Assembly: GCA_002314945.1 (NCBI GenBank)
Contig: DCHV01000088.1
Location: 16,802 to 23,753, forward strand
Direction of reading: 5' to 3'
DNA length: 6,952 bases
From: Prevotellaceae bacterium UBA1743
GTDB taxonomy: Bacteria; Bacteroidota; Bacteroidia; Bacteroidales; Bacteroidaceae
Made by a program: the position numbers and the translations under genes. The notes beneath the pieces are model-generated. The model saw nothing but the letters and a program-made list of their open reading frames with translations, made no database searches and was not told the DNA's origin. The stretch's first letter is position 1. Every line of letters begins with the position of its first letter. Of this stretch, positions 6,241 through 6,952 are shown one piece after another.

Positions 6241-6952
6241 TTAGTTCTTGTAGTTACGTGTTTGTACCTTGATAATCTCGTAATTAAGGGGTTCCTTAAT
6301 GAGTTCGGGAGCCTTCTCGTCGCTGCCTTGATAATCCCAGCAGCCTACATAGAAGAAATTCTCGTCATCACGCTTGGCTTCACCTTCTTCTGTCTGATGC
6401 TCCTCGCGGAAATGCCCACCACATGACTCTTCGCGATGAAGAGCATCGTATGCGATAAGTTCACCCATCAAGATGAAGTCACGCAGATGTACAGCCTTGT
6501 CAAGTTCCACATTCAAGCCTTCCTGTGAACCAGGAATAAAGAGGTTTTCGTTGAACTCCTTGCGAAGAGCAGCCAACAGTCGAAGACCTTCCTCCAAACC
6601 TTCCTTGGTACGTCCCATACCGACATGTTCCCACATCACATGACCCAATTCCTTGTGAATAGAATCAACGGAACGCTTACCCTTGATATTCATCAGTCGA
6701 TCCATTTCAGCTTGCACACCTTTCTCTGTATCGACAAACTCTTTCATGTCAGTGCTCAGACGAGGCCAAATAGCCTGATCTGCCAAATAATTCTGAATGG
6801 TATAAGGAAGTACGAAATATCCGTCGGCAAGACCTTGCATCAATGCACTGGCACCCAATCTGTTAGCACCATGATCAGAGAAGTTGCACTCACCAATGGC
6901 AAACAAGCCAGGAATAGAGGTCTGCAACTCATAGTCAACCCAGATACCACCC
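6241..6952 (-). CDS. frdA: Fumarate reductase/succinate dehydrogenase flavoprotein subunit, C-terminal part (partial)
   Basis: Catalytic FAD-carrying subunit. Only the last 236 codons are in the window; the frame is open to the edge, where it reads GGIWVDYELQTSIPGLFAIG, so the start is beyond position 6952. A TTG at 6927-6925 is an internal leucine codon, not the true start. The stretch FAIGECNFSDHGANRLGASAL is the family signature: GEC contacts FAD, and the HGANRLG arginine is expected to bind the dicarboxylate. Downstream comes the helical domain, with the REESCGGHFREEHQTEEGEA segment typical of SdhA/FrdA. The visible piece is roughly a third of a typical B-type flavoprotein of about 650 residues. 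The frdA then frdB order with an 8-nt gap matches Bacteroidota operons in which a cytochrome b gene comes first; that gene is not in this window. Confidence 0.95.
   Translation of the reverse strand, partial: GGIWVDYELQTSIPGLFAIGECNFSDHGANRLGASALMQGLADGYFVLPYTIQNYLADQAIWPRLSTDMKEFVDTEKGVQAEMDRLMNIKGKRSVDSIHKELGHVMWEHVGMGRTKEGLEEGLRLLAALRKEFNENLFIPGSQEGLNVELDKAVHLRDFILMGELIAYDALHREESCGGHFREEHQTEEGEAKRDDENFFYVGCWDYQGSDEKAPELIKEPLNYEIIKVQTRNYKN

Noticed and set aside
6925..6927. TTG as the start of a separate short flavoprotein gene
   Set aside because: The frame continues upstream to the window edge with family-typical residues (GGIWVDYE), so this is an internal leucine codon of frdA.
1..6952. 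CRISPR arrays, insertion sequences, tRNA or rRNA genes, phage or defence islands
   Set aside because: I saw no direct repeat array, transposase or integrase motif, or RNA gene by eye. Gene content and spacing are those of conserved chromosome.

Overview
The window looks like ordinary core chromosome of a member of Bacteroidales, most likely a Prevotella-like (Prevotellaceae) organism. The basis is protein-level resemblance: a DUF2851 protein (a family I know mainly from Bacteroidota), a very long Bacteroidota-style LepB with a second SPase-like gene beside it, a B-type fumarate reductase/succinate dehydrogenase, promoter boxes matching the Bacteroidota TAnnTTTG consensus, and mostly weak or absent Shine-Dalgarno sequences. 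The genus is inference; no rRNA or other taxonomic marker is present.

Layout. Positions 1-2991, minus strand: a tight run reading dapB (lysine/diaminopimelate synthesis), lepB (signal peptidase I), a short SPase I-like paralog, then the first codons of what looks like a WbqC-family protein that leaves the window at position 1. Gaps between these genes are 6-8 nt, so one transcript is likely. Positions 2992-3083 are a short divergent intergenic region with a Bacteroidota-type -7 box on each strand. Positions 3084-5410, plus strand: a DUF2851 gene overlapping dprA by an ATGA. Positions 5411-5473: a 14-bp hairpin between convergent genes, best read as the intrinsic terminator of the minus-strand operon on the right and possibly also used by dprA. 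Positions 5474-6952, minus strand: frdB, and upstream of it the C-terminal third of frdA, which continues past the window end. Coding density is very high and no gene-free stretch exceeds about 100 bases.

Biology. DapB feeds m-DAP and lysine synthesis, LepB removes signal peptides at the inner membrane, DprA protects incoming single-stranded DNA and loads RecA, and FrdAB is the soluble part of the fumarate-reducing (or succinate-oxidising) complex central to succinate-producing anaerobes. No mobile element, CRISPR array, tRNA, rRNA or obvious horizontally acquired island was seen. The most notable observation is that the second SPase-like gene has glycine at both positions where the family has its catalytic serine and lysine, directly beside an intact lepB, which suggests a non-catalytic SPase-fold protein. 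The DUF2851 protein translationally coupled to dprA, with a compact acidic/histidine block and a C-terminal cysteine cluster, is the other item worth a second look.
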